Both the position numbers and the translations under genes were made by a program. This document shows positions 18,788 through 30,365 of a stretch of 64,000 nucleotides of DNA, piece after piece; position 1 is the first letter of the stretch; each line of letters opens with the position of its first letter. A model generated the notes under the pieces. That model did no database searches. It saw only the letters and a program-made list of their open reading frames with translations, and was not told the origin of the DNA. The DNA lies in assembly GCA_964017065.1 (NCBI GenBank), contig OZ024785.1:11921086-11985085 (forward strand), read 5' to 3'. Origin of the DNA: Haliclona indistincta. Its lineage: Eukaryota > Porifera > Demospongiae > Haplosclerida > Chalinidae.

Positions 18788-21144
18788 TTACTTACCTGTC
18801 TTACCTTTATTCATGGGACAGTCTCGATGGCTAGTACGAAGATGAGAAGTGGAACCACATTTGCATTTTTTTGTAGTAATTTCTTGCTCAGAGATTGTAG
18901 AGTCACCTTGTAAGTCTACACTGTCATCCTCATGCCTCTTACTCTTATTCATGGGACACTCTCTGTGACTAGTTCGTAAATGACTAGTAGATCCACACTT
19001 GCACTTCTTTTTACTAGCTATGATGACAGCTCTATCAGGCCCAGACACTGAGGAGCTGCCAAGAAGTTCTCTAGCACCTGCTGAGTCAACTTCAACATCA
19101 TCTTCACCATCCTCTTCTCCGTAGTCATGTCTGATTTCCTGTTGCTTAACCCATCGCTTCCTCTCTTCTTGCTCCAAGTCACGTGCATTCTTCCACTTGA
19201 TCCTCTTCTTCTTTGACTCCTCGCTCCTTAGCTTCTCTAGTTTCCTTTTCCTATCCTTGTTTGCCTGCTCCAGTGCTTCCTGCATGCCATCCAGTAGTGG
19301 TAGCTTGAGTCGATTGAACAGATCCAGCAGCCAGTGGTATCCTGTGCCCTTCTTACCTGTCAGGTAGGTCATGTTGCTATGACACAGCCCCAGATTGGTG
19401 GATGTGACATAATGTAGGCGATGGAGGTGGAGATCTTTAGATCTAAATCTTATCAGCACATTATGGGAGCCCTCACATAAGTTAGAGTGGCCCTTACCAA
19501 GCTCAAGGTGTATGACATTATGTGCCCGTGCTGCTCTAATATTACACTCTATCTCATAGGCTAGTGCATGTAGAGGGCAGGTGAGTGGGTTTTTAGTGGC
19601 ATACTCCCTACCTTCACACTCCACCTCATCCTCTTCACAACTACCACAAGTACACATCTTCTCACTGTGAAAATCACAGCTACCACCCTCCCAGTTGTGA
19701 ATGTTACGTGCATGATACTTACCAAGATCACAAAACCGTTTAGCAAAAGCATCAGGATCTTTTCCTGATTGCACGAGGCAACAAAAAAAATTAATGCGAG
19801 CCTGTCGCAGAAAGCCATCTGACATGCAACCACATCCCTGGCTATGATTACCACCTTCGCAACAACATTTTACTGTCTCTACCTCAGGAAAGCTCTCCTT
19901 ATGCTTGTTTATGTATCGCTTAGTGAAATACTTCTTTTGCGAAAGTTTTGTGAGTGCTTTCGTGTGACAACGACCGACATGACCAGCACAAAGCATGATA
20001 CGTGACTTGGCTTCGTCGGGATAGTGTTTACGAAAGGATGCTGATGAGGAGGAGTCAGCATCCTGCCACTGCACCTCTACATGCATACCATCATCCTTTG
20101 CCATACCAAAGGCTTCATCAGCAGCATATCCCTCAGCTGACTTAGCTGTACCCTTATACAAATCACCCTCTACTAAATCATCCTCTCCTCTCATACACTC
20201 ATGTACTACATACAACAGAGCACCAGTCATGTAGTTACGTATAGTGTATGTGTGATTCTTACTGAAGTGACCTCTTGTTAGCCAAGTACCATCGCCTGTT
20301 ACTATAGCACGCTGCATGCTACCTAATTCACCAGGTGGTAATGCTTCCATGTCGTCCATAGCCTCAGTGCACATCTCATCTATCATATCACTTACATGGG
20401 GGAACACAAGCTTGATCATTTCATAAAATGGTTTACATGTAACAGCCTGAACACCTAGTGACTGTTTCAGTATGCGGTAGTACTGTGCATGTGTACATCC
20501 TGAGGCATAGAATGCTACCTGTAGTGCAAGGCTGACTATTGTACGGCGAGATGATTCTATCATAGGGGAACTATCGAAAGTCAGTCTTCGTATCTTGCAA
20601 CCATTACAAGCAATCTCTATCTTCAACCCCCCACCCAGCCCCTCACACACTACCCTGACAGGAACATACACACCACTACACCCTGGGGTACGACATGCCA
20701 TGTTAGCATTGACCTGATCTAAAAATGCTGACACCTGTGAAGAGAGACACACAAACATTCTTCTACCCAGACAAGCAGGCTCAACTGGCTGTTGCATAAT
20801 GGCAACCCGCCGTCGCTTCTCAGGCGTGGGGAAATAGTCAGACTCACTGCTGGGAGGTACGGAATCACTTTCAAGCAGCAAATCACTTACCTCAGGTCCT
20901 ATGGTCACTGTATCATGAAGGTATTTTCAGCAGACTGTGAAGTATCATCCTTTAAGCCAGCAACATCTTGATAAGTTGTGCTCTGCAAAGACATGTCTCC
21001 TTTTGTAGCTGTTTTCTGTCGACCGTGAGTAGCGGACAGTTCTCCAGAGGAATTCCCAGTCCTTCTTTTTCCTTTTCCCAGTTGGCTCATCAGTCGCTTT
21101 TTGGCTGAGGAAAGCCGCTTGTCCTTTCGTGAGCATGAAAACAT
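18788..21144 (-). CDS. Mutator-like transposase with tandem C-terminal zinc knuckles
   Basis: The main open frame (20908 down to 18788) encodes 706 residues without an ATG of its own; coding starts upstream at ATG 21144 (MFSCSRKDKRLSSAKKRL) with a frame change near 20930, as shown by comparison with the copy at 45184-46116. Along the 706 residues: Cys-rich segment about 72-104, DDE core with GDGTW (Asp206), WQDADSSSS (Asp283/285) followed by CAGHVGRCH, a cysteine-rich insertion about 348-425, and LCEGSHNVLIRFRSK (probable Glu479). A Lys/Glu coiled coil (about 545-600) precedes two CKCGSTSHLRTSH...CPMNK knuckles near 634-655 and 680-701. The order fits Mutator-like (MULE-type) transposases. 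A GTAAGT follows the last codons, so a further exon is possible. Confidence 0.75.
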
Positions 21145-21418
21145 TTTTTAATGCAAATATAACTGAAGGGCAGCAAAATGATTCAAAATCACAGCGACTA
21201 AGCTTATGTAGCGAACAATAGCTTACACAAAATCAGCAGGCTGCTTACCACATCAACAACAGCTCAATTACAAGCTGATACAAAACCAGTCTAATAGGTA
21301 AAGCAATGCAACGAAGGGCGGAATGTTATTTTTATGTTGCGAAATTAGTAGAGCGCACGTGGTCATTCGTTCGGGCCACGCCCAACTAGATCGATCTCCA
21401 TTGTGCGCCATCGTGCTA

Positions 21419-22035
21419 TGTGTTCTCTTCTCCCAGTGGCCTAGCCTGGTGTGCTCTTCCTTGTTTCTCTTTAGTGCTACCTTGTAAGTTACCAAGCTTG
21501 TGTTCATTTCTCAGTGGATCGATCCATCTCTATCTTGTGTTAATCTCAGTCAGCGGCCTAGTGTGAAGTCTCCGAGTCATCCAATCGTATACCTAGTCAG
21601 TGTTCTCTTCTCCCAGCTGGTGTGCTCTTCCTTGTTTCTCTTTAGTGCTACCTTGTAAGTTACCAAGCTTGTGTTCATTTCTCAGTGGATCGATCCATCT
21701 CTATCTTGTGTTAATCTCAGTCAGCGGCCTAGTGTGAAGTCTCCGAGTCATCCAATCGTATACCTAGTCAGTGTTCTCTTCTCCCAGCTGGTGTGCTCTT
21801 CCTTGTTTCTCTTTAGTGCTACCTTGTAAGTTACCAAGCTTGTGTTCATTTCTCAGTGGATCGATCCATCTCTATCTTGTGTTAATCTCAGTCAGCGGCC
21901 TAGTGTGAAGTCTCCGAGTCATCCAATCGTATACCTAGTCAGTGTTCTCTTCTCCCAGCTGGTGTGCTCTTCCTTGTTTCTCTTTAGTGCTACCTTGTAA
22001 GTTACCAAGCTTGTGTTCATTTCTCAGTGGCCTGT
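21419..22035. repeat. 171-bp tandem repeat, about 3.5 copies
   Basis: Units begin GTGTTCTCTTCTCCCAG at 21419, 21600, 21771 and 21942. The first is 181 bp because of a 10-bp insertion (TGGCCTAGC); the others are 171 bp and almost identical, so the array is young. It contains GCTACCTTGTAAGTTACC in every unit and lies between the minus-strand transposase and the start of the 22143 gene. Confidence 0.95.
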
Positions 22036-22142
22036 TACATGCATGTGCTATATAGCTCTTCCTGGTGTACCGATCGAACTCTTGGGGATCTTCAGTGCTA
22101 TTTACCTTGTGATCTGTGGCCTAGTGTGCTCTTCTTGGTGAG

Positions 22143-24121
22143 ATGGCAGAAAATTACACCACCTCATCAGGAAGAGTCTCTAAGTCACCTGACTTTTACA
22201 TGTTGTCACCAGGTAAATTGAATTTTATTTGTGAGAATAATTTTTGTAACCCTTCTTATAGATATGCATGTACCAGGTAAAAAGATTTTTATTTCAGAGT
22301 TTGCAAGGTACAGTGGGAAATTGCAGTAACTATAAGGCTGTGTGTTATGTTCAGTGGTAACAATAATACTATCAGTAATATTATTTTATTACAGAAGCCT
22401 TATAAGTTAGCTTGGTAATAGTATATATAGTGCTTGCATGCACTTTAGCTAAACTGTACTGGTGCGTTATTGGCACAGGTTGCTTATAGGTACATACATG
22501 TCATTGACTTTTATTAGGTGCATCTCGCTTTTATATATATAGGCGCATATTTCCTTGCTGTGGAAATAATAGCTCATGCGCCTAATAACGTGCCAGTACG
22601 GTATTGCTTCTTACATTTGCTACATTATAGCTTTGCTAATTTTCTGGATTGGTACAATAACGGAGCGTTTATGGTTAAAGGAAACAATGAGGAGGTACAG
22701 AGAAGCTAATTGTCTTCTTGAATTCATTATCATGTAACTATAGAAAATTGATTTATCTGTTTCTATGGTTACTGATGGAATCGATGATCCGAATTGCGAC
22801 TCAATCGACTATGGATATGGCGGGTGGCTAAGGACAGGTTGCATTAACTGCATCAAGGCTTTACATACTAGTCAGCTTTTAAAACTAACAAGTGGGGTGG
22901 ATTGGGAGTCGATTAAAGAAGGCCAGCGTCCACTTTTTAGGGTAAGCATTGTGTCTTATGTAAACATGCATGTTCCAATGACCTACTCTATCCTTAATAG
23001 CCGGACAAATTCGCCGAATTGTGTAGCCAGGGGAGGGAAGCTGTGAATAATAACTTTAAAAATGGCTGGGCAAAAAACCTAGTGAGGTCGGTCATTGACT
23101 GCATAAGAACAACCAGTCTGTGTTCCGATCACCGCGACGCTGTTGGAGTGTATGTTGCTATAATACATTATGTGCACTGAGTTCCTTTTTTCTTTCAGCA
23201 ATATGCCTGGAGGTTCACTAGAGGGCGTCAGTGTCACAATAAAAGATGATAAAAAACAATTTTATGATCTTTCGGTAATCTCTATTATACTGATCTGTGG
23301 TAGCTAATTTACCACTATAATAATGCATTTTCAGGGTGCTCCTGATCTCATTGTAAATTTTCATTCCGAACATAGTGTAGTTGTTCTAACTGCTGAGGTG
23401 AGATTATAACTTGCTTCACATCACATTCTAAGCATAATTATATATCAGTTAAAGAACAAAGAAAAGAATGGCATCCTTAATGATGATATAGGTGACACTT
23501 GTATAGGACAGTTGTTTGGATATATAATTGGCAAAGTACTACAAGATGTAAAATCAAACATAGTTAGGTCAGTTCCTCTACTTGGGGTGTACATGGAGGA
23601 ATCAAAAGTAAGTATGGTGTTGTGTTTTCTTAATTGTTCTAATTTTGATAATGCATTAGGCAGTACTAGTAAAGAGTAACCTGATCAAGAAAAAAGATAC
23701 CTCGTACAAACTAAACATGATTATGACCCCTATGGGAGAGAGTGCAATTGAAGTATTCTCCATAAAAGGATGTAGAGCAATGCTGGAAATCATACATCGA
23801 TTTATTTGCTTGCACTCCATTGATCGAAGTTGGTTATAGCAAATTGATGTCGGTGCCTTTATTAGTCAAATTTTTTATAGATTCCCGAAGAAGAATGATC
23901 AGTAGTAGTGCCAGTAAGTGATAAGATATGCATCTTCTGTTGGGATTATATTGCTCATTATTTGCATGTTCAGTTGTCACTAGTTTGGATCTATACAGTG
24001 CTGGTTGTGCTATTTTTCTGTAAATTTTGTTATTCTATAATACTTTTTCTTTTCAGATACTGCCAAAAGACTAAAGTATGATGATGATGAAGCTTATGCA
24101 TTACAGAATAGCACACATTAA
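22143..24121 (+). CDS. PD-(D/E)XK (RecB/Cas4-type) nuclease-like protein, spliced, intact
   Basis: A likely first exon is 22143-22212 (MAENYTTSSGRVSKSPDF). The region 22213-22510 is unresolved; an exon ends at 22694. From there splice phases are fully consistent: 22744-22941, 23001-23149, 23199-23274, 23335-23397, 23449-23607, 23660-23828, 23881-23913, 24057-24121 (stop TAA). Nuclease motifs in order: GAPDLIV (metal-binding Asp, exon 23335), LTAE|LKNK (the E-x-K pair, split by an intron at 23397), and GQLFGY (the Q-x-x-x-Y helix motif of RecB-like enzymes). The N-terminal half is helical and unknown; the C-terminus is basic then acidic (KRLKYDDDE). It is the best-preserved member of the family also seen at 14090 and 43323. 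Target (DNA or RNA) and role are not known; a nuclear role is plausible from the KR-rich tail. The 23828 donor (GTTGGT) is weak. Confidence 0.68.
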
Positions 24122-26400
24122 TAATTATTACATTTTTTGCTCCATGGCTAAAGTAACTACATGCAGCTTACTGGTGTAGTATTCCGTCCTGCTCTTGGGT
24201 CATTCGTTTTTCCTCACAATCGCTGTCTGTCATGTATAATATATAATGGATTATGTCATTCGTGCATAGCAATAGTGATCTACTGCCCGTGTTCAGTGCC
24301 ATGTTGGCCTATGATGATTTACCATGTCTTAGTTGAAGATTATATTGCTGTAATAGAATTGATTCTATCTTGGACTGTTTACTCTTATTGATTTTATACT
24401 GTGACAGAATCCAGTGAATCAAGCAGCAGCAGCAGCAGCCGCAGCAGTCTTGTTCCTAAGCAATAACTAATTCTCTGAATACTTATTTTGTTTGTGTTTT
24501 ATAAAATTAATGCTACGTTAATTGTTTGTGTTTCTTAAATGCCGATAAGTTATTAATAAAATTAAATACTGATCTAATCTTTACTGTAGCCAGAGGAGAT
24601 GCACAAATCCAAACCAAAGTTGACATAGAATTACCACAAATCAATTGCTAGTTGACATAAAATACACCACAGCTCATTAGTATGTTGTAGGTTCAGAACA
24701 GAACAGGTAAAACGCAATTCCACAACAAAATGGCTATATTGTGGATGCTTTATTGGCACAATCTAAACAATTAACCTGTTACTACAATTCTATCGTTTTT
24801 GATTTTCAAATTTGCATAAAATTAAGCATCAAACTCAAAAGATAAATGATAGCGTTTATCAACAACAATAATATGGAAAGTTAAAATAATTGGAACTAAA
24901 AAAAAACAACACTCTTGTACCTAAATGTGATTTGTACTGCCTGTATTGATCCCACATGTATCACTGCAACAACTCTTGCGGAATTATATAAACTAATAAG
25001 TAAAATATGCATTTGTCCATTTCAAAACTTCACAACGGAAGGTCATAATTCGTTCAAACCTGCTTTGATTATTGCCCATCATTTTGTTTCTTGGATAAAA
25101 TTATTTGCAATTTTGGATAATTTTCCCAAAAAATAACCTCCCTTTCTACCTTAAAGTATCAACATTTACAATTACTATTACTATCTCTTCGATAACGCTT
25201 TGTCTGCATACAGATTATAGCCTACAACACATTCGAACCATCCACTAAGGTATCAAATTGATTAGGATATTCATCGTGTTGCATCCAGAGGTACACAAAA
25301 ATGGTCACTAGCGAGAACGTTTTTCCTGTGCAGTATCGGCCTACTCGGGCCTAGGCGCCGAAAAAGAAGCCTACATCACATAGATAAAGATGAGCAAGAA
25401 TAAGACAGCAACAATGTACACTAACAATAGCTCGTGTTTGCAGTAGAAGTACACAAGAGTTTGACAACTTTTAGCTCGCTAATGTATTGGGTTAAGCGCT
25501 ACGCGGAGTGAACACACCAAAATGTATTGTTACTATGCGCTCACGTGAGCTAGAGACCAATCCCAGTCTGAAGGCAATATAATATCTCGATATGATATCT
25601 ATGTTGTGTCTCTGTATTGAAGGTGTCATGTGTTGTGTGCGTCTCTCATCGGTTTGTCAAATGTACATCAAATGTAAACGTATCCTTGTTATTTTATGTG
25701 GGCATTGTGTTTGTGTGTGTGTGTCTCTGTAGAAAGCATCGTGTGTTGTGTGTGTCTCTATAGAAGACATCACGTGTCCGTAGAAAGCATCTTGTGTGTC
25801 TCTCTCCGTATGTTTCGATCTGCTTGGTGTGTGTGCGTCTCAACATGTAGTAAGTATTGTGTACGAATCCACCACAGCAACAGAAATTGTACGTAGCAGC
25901 GCGAATTTGGTGTAAACATAATAGGCGTGGTCAATTATTAGTGATAAATATTTATTATTTTTGTTCTATCTTACTGCCTTGCCAAGTCCTAATGCTACTG
26001 GTCACCTTGTGTCCTGGCCTTGTATCTTTGTTTAGTTTTTCTTAAGTAATATTCGCAGTGATATTTCCTCCCCCAATGGTTATATTCTGTGAATAAATGA
26101 ACATTAATTAGATGCCTCCCTACTGAATTTTGCTTCTGGCTAATGTGCTGATATTCTTAATTATAATGGATAATTTCATTGTGATTCATGCCCCTATCAC
26201 CACAATAAATGACTGTATCTGGATCTATGACAATTTCTTAATCATGAACATTAGTATTTTTTGCCTTTTTTTCCTGCTTGTATTTTTGCTGTGTTATTAC
26301 CCCTTAACTTTACTTGTTAATACTTACAGGTGCATATATGGAGTGCTTGTATGTAGTGTTGTTTATAATTGCTAGTATCTTGTATGGTTTATTTTTCTCA
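24122..26400. other. Gene-poor region
   Basis: Only short frames. A possible Ser-rich terminal exon at 24410-24466 (after a TGTGACAG acceptor, SSESSSSSSSRSS then stop) includes an AGC microsatellite. Around 25690-25830 there is a degenerate GTGTGTCT(C)TGTAGAAAGCATC repeat. No recognisable domain. Confidence 0.5.
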
Positions 26401-26406
26401 ATAGAT

Positions 26407-27127
26407 ATGGATGCTAGTTCGCAGCATTGTTCAGAAGAGTTAGATATGGCAGCTAGTTCGCAGCTCTTTTCACTCGCAAAGGCAAATAGTTCAAGTTGTT
26501 ACCAGTTATCAAATGCTTACAAGAAGTCATCAAATGCTTCAGTTAGGATGACTACGAATGCTACAATCCGTAGTAAGTCTGTTAGTTCCCCCCTCGATTG
26601 CTGGATTTTTTTGCTGTTGCACATTATGATGAAATAAATAACCGTTATACCTATGAGAACGTCGTGGGCAAAGTTATTGAGTATGATGACAAGAGTAAGC
26701 ATGACAATGTAAAAGCTAGTGTTCAAACTTGGTTGGAGAAAGAGTGTGCGTATAACGTTCATGTGAAAATCGATGGAAGAGTCAGCAAGAAAAGATTATT
26801 AGTTACTGACGAATGTCGCCTGGCATTTAACACCAATGACCCTGACAAAATTACTGATCTGGCAATCTATGGTTCAGGTAGTAGGGATTTGCCTTACCTT
26901 CAGTTGGAGGTGCAATCATCAACGAAGCCGGTTTCAGAGGGCACCAGCAAGAGCAAAAAACAAGCTATCGATGGTTCGAGAAAAAGTACTATTCGTAAAC
27001 TGGGTTACTCACTGGTTGATCAGTTAATTTTTTTACGCAATCGCGTCAGTCTTGCCAAACGCAATCGCGTGAATCATGTCAGCTTTGTTAGCTCCACCAA
27101 TAGGGATCATAGGTATAAACCAACGTA
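26407..27127 (+). pseudogene. PD-(D/E)XK-like protein, second family, frameshifted copy
   Basis: ATG at 26407 (MDASSQHCSEELDMAASSQL) opens a Ser-rich N-terminus; homology to the 54725 gene begins at SKSVSSPLD. The frame is lost in a run of seven T near 26606-26612 and continues one base off as FFAVAHYDEINNRYTYENVV. Conserved blocks follow: DKITDLAIYG (Asp), YLQLEVQSS (E-x-Q), IRKLGYSLVDQLIFLRNR. The copy ends early (stop 27125-27127), lacking the roughly 60 C-terminal residues of the 54725 gene, and has a 13-bp internal duplication (ACGCAATCGCGT) near 27035-27070. Confidence 0.6.
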
Positions 27128-27444
27128 ACACTCCCGGGCACACCACAATCCAACCATAACTACCACTTAGTATCTAAGACTATGTACATCTGTGTAATGA
27201 TCTGTTACAGTATCCACAAGCCTGTGGATCAGGCCAATGGTGTCAGATATGCAGCTTGGGCTGGTGACTGTAGACAATGAGACAATCGTTGACCATGAGA
27301 CTATATGTGGACTGTTTGTTTGTTCGTTTGTTTGTGCCATTGGGGGAGTGGCCCTTGCGAGACTACCAACCAGACCACCACTTTTCCTAATGGATTTGGG
27401 TGTAAAGTACGTCCAACTGATTGGCGTACCTTGATAACAATTAA

Positions 27445-28273
27445 CACTCATTTAGATTATTGCACAGATGTCCCAAGCCAAGGCTAACACCATCTGCATT
27501 CAAACAACAGTGTCCCTCTATAGTATCATTGATAATTCTTGCTTTATCTCACTGGAATCTTGTTTATTTTTCGATATCTTACCGATAATAATACTTATTT
27601 CAATGAGTCTGTAGTACGTTGGTCCAATTGTGAACAATTCCATTTGCAAATAGACCATCACTTGAACAATCTACCTTTATTTATATACTGGACAATTATT
27701 GCAGTTATATTATCAGACAGAAGATACTACCATCACAATGGTTGTATTATTGATTCACTTAGATCCATGGTAAAATTATGCACACTTTATCACTCATTTA
27801 GATTATTGCACAGATGACCCAAGCCAAGGCTAACACCATCTGCATTCAAACAACTGTGTCCCTCTATAGTACCATCGATAATTCTTGCTTTATCTCACTG
27901 GTATCTTGTTTATTTTTTGATATCTAACCGATAATAATACTTATTTCAATGAGTCTGTAGTACGTTGGTCCAATTGTGAACAATTTTATTTGCAAATAGA
28001 CCATCACTTGAATAATCTACCTTCATTTATATACTGGACAATTATTGCAGTTATATTATCAGACCGAAGATAACTACCATCACAATGGTTGCATTATTGA
28101 TTTACTTAGATGCATGATAAAATTATGCACACTTTATAACTCATTTAGATTATTGCACAGATGTCCCAAGCCAAGGCTAACACCATCCGCATTCAAACAA
28201 CAGTGTCCCTCTATAGTATCATCGATAATTCTTGCTTTATCTCACTGGTATCTTGTTTATTTTTTTGATATCT
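27445..28273. repeat. 347-bp tandem repeat, 2.4 copies
   Basis: TGCACAGATG occurs at 27461, 27807 and 28154, giving periods of 346 and 347 bp. Copies share CAAGCCAAGGCTAACACCAT and CTCACTGGTATCTTGTTTAT and differ by scattered substitutions. No coding function is evident. Confidence 0.92.
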
Positions 28274-28373
28274 TCCTATAATAGGAAATTTATAGGAAAC
28301 CTAGTGGGAATTCAGATGAGATGGTGATATCAGATCAAATTCATATGCATTTCATACATTTTGGTGCAGTGCA

Positions 28374-28790
28374 GTGGGTCCACCACCTCCTTCTCACGAA
28401 GGACGACAAGCAGGTACCCTTCAGCTTGGTCCACCACCTCCTTCTCACGCAGGACGACAAGCAGGTACCCTTCAGCTTGGTCCACCACCTTCTTCTCACG
28501 CAGGACAACAAGCAGGTCCTCCTCTTCAGCCGGGTCCACCTCAGCTAAGTGTCGCTCAAACAATTCGACAACAAAGAAAGGTATAATACTTATTTAGACA
28601 AGCAGGCACAAGAGGTGATAGACAAGAGGTGAGTACATTGCGTTGCAGCCGCCAAACTGCATTAGAACCATTTGAGACACGACATAAAGAGAAAATTGCA
28701 TTGAGAGAAAAGGAGTTAAATATCCGACAAAAGGAATTAGAAATGCAAAAGCAGAAGTTGGAGTTGGAAGAGAAAGCCTCATGTAACAAT
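28374..28790 (+). CDS. Proline-rich repeat plus coiled-coil exons, partial gene
   Basis: An exon (about 28371-28582, after a TTGGTGCAG acceptor, ending at AAG|GTATAA) encodes three 17-residue repeats of the type GPPPPSHEGRQAGTLQL (51-bp DNA repeat, 28376-28530) and VAQTIRQQRK. A second frame (28626-28787) encodes REKELNIRQKELEMQKQKLE, a clear coiled coil. The order Pro-rich then coiled coil recurs elsewhere in this window. The start and end of the gene are not identified. Confidence 0.4.
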
Positions 28791-29154
28791 TTTCACTTGA
28801 TTTTCAGGTAGTTTTCATCAATTTTCTGATTTAGATTCAGATTCAGATAGTCAGCCAGGTCCTCATTCTCAGCCAGGTCCTCCTTCTCAGCCAGGTCCTC
28901 CTTCTCGGCCAAGTCTCCTTCTCATCCAGGTCCTCATTCTCGGCCAGGTCCTCCTTCTCCTTGGTAAGAGAGACAGAGTAGGCCTGTCACCATCTGTTAT
29001 TCAGAAAATATCAACCGAGCATTTGAAGAGCCAGTACCTTCATGCACAGCATTACTCTTGCTAAGGGAGAGGCAAATAGAAGAGGATAAAAGCAAAAGCA
29101 ACACATTGCAGAAGTCGATCTGCGCTGTTGCTGGTTCTTTTATTTACGTAGTGG

Positions 29155-29502
29155 ATGATAGCTAGCATCCTTGGCAACATGCATATCCATGTATTTATAG
29201 ACTCCAAGAAAGACCTAGAGGCCAAAATAGACTCGCACTTTGAGTATAACAGCCAAGTTGACAAAGCTAATCAGCCTGCTAAAAGAACAGCGTCATGTAC
29301 AGCGAAGAGGAGAGTTAAGGCAACAGCTATAGATGAAGAAGCCGCACTAGCCATAAGAAGAGCAACAAAATCTAAGGAGAAGAAGGAAAAGAGAAAAGCA
29401 GATTCTTCAGCAGCGAATGAAGCATATAAGGAGATTTTAGAAGATTTACTCCCGCAGCGCACCAAATGCAAATATGCACGCCCTGTTGCTTACTTCATGT
29501 AG
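29155..29502 (+). CDS. Basic Ala/Lys-rich frame, unknown
   Basis: A 115-residue frame with an ATG-independent start; its C-terminal part (ATKSKEKKEKRKADSSAANE) is lysine-rich and helical, followed by YKEILEDLLPQRTKCKYARP. No family recognised. It may be an exon of a longer gene or non-coding. Confidence 0.25.
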   Translation: MIASILGNMHIHVFIDSKKDLEAKIDSHFEYNSQVDKANQPAKRTASCTAKRRVKATAIDEEAALAIRRATKSKEKKEKRKADSSAANEAYKEILEDLLPQRTKCKYARPVAYFM

Positions 29503-29792
29503 GGGGGACGTACCGCTTGGTTGGATCTCATCCTCGGGCATGCTGACATCAGTGGCGACTGTCAGCACTTTGAGCGGTACCTCGTCACACCAGGTGTGAG
29601 GAGGTGCAACATCTGTGACACAATCATCTAACTCACCCCAGTCATCGGTTCCTGATCTCATTAGTCAAGGCGCTACTGGTGCTGGGCAAATTTCTATTGG
29701 AGGTGCAGGATCAGTAATCAGAGATTGCACCTAGAAGATATCAGACAGAATACGTGGGATCGGATTACCTTTGAGACAGTAATGCTAGCTTC

Positions 29793-30009
29793 CTTCCATC
29801 AAAGCCCTGCAACGGCATTGGAAGCGTTCATGTTGGGCTACTGATATGTGGGGGCAAGCTGACAGAAATATGATGGAATTAGGTGATTTAACTAGTTGGG
29901 GGTGGAAGGTGAACAATGAGCAGTCGTCTATTGATTGGGACAGCAGTGAAAATCAATCAACTATTAAAGAGAGGGTACGGCTGCTGACAAAGGGATGCAA
30001 GTGTGTATA
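29793..30009 (+). pseudogene. Fragment of a CXC/tesmin-like Cys-rich protein's upstream domain
   Basis: The frame reads IKALQRHWKRSCWATDMWGQ, ADRNMMELGDLTSWGWKV, IDWDSSENQSTIKERVRLL and TKGCKC before a stop at 30007-30009. I recall this pattern from cnidarian/sponge retroelement-linked proteins in which a CXC-type Cys-rich tail follows the GCKC; that tail is missing here. Recognition is from memory. Confidence 0.4.
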
Positions 30010-30119
30010 GACACTATCATGTATAACTGAAAATATATTATTCATTCTCATTGTACGCATGCGTGATTATTGAACACATGTTCTCTGAAAAATAATAATG
30101 TTACTGAACTTCAAAGCAT

Positions 30120-30135
30120 TGGTCCTTCGAACAGG
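30120..30135 (+). other. Putative tRNA primer-binding site of a BEL/Pao element
   Basis: TGGTCCTTCGAACAGG is complementary to a tRNA 3' end (it begins with TGG for CCA and includes a T-loop-like TTCGAA). It lies 230 bp upstream of the Gag start at 30366. The flanking LTR has no second copy, so its limits are unknown. Confidence 0.45.
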
Positions 30136-30365
30136 CTACACGTCCCATGTTACTCTAATCTGTGAACTTGTCTGATCTTCGGATCTTCGTGGCTGGGATG
30201 CTCTACTCTAACTACCTGGAATCGTGCGTCACACACTCAGCGCGGACATCGTGAAGCAACACTGAACTCTTGTTCTTCGAACTCACCGAGCTACTCGCCC
30301 TCTCGACTCTTCCCGAGAATAACAAAGTAAATCGCGGAAGCTTATAGTCTCTCCTACGACGTGCC

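Noticed and set aside
21600..21942. Alpha-satellite-like centromere repeat
   Set aside because: Only the 171-bp length matches; the sequence differs and there are under four copies.
25696..25896. Cys-rich short frame
   Set aside because: Arises from TGTGTGTC-type simple sequence; no acceptor, donor or domain.
28330..28563. Minus-strand acidic frame
   Set aside because: Complement of the 51-bp Pro-rich coding repeat.
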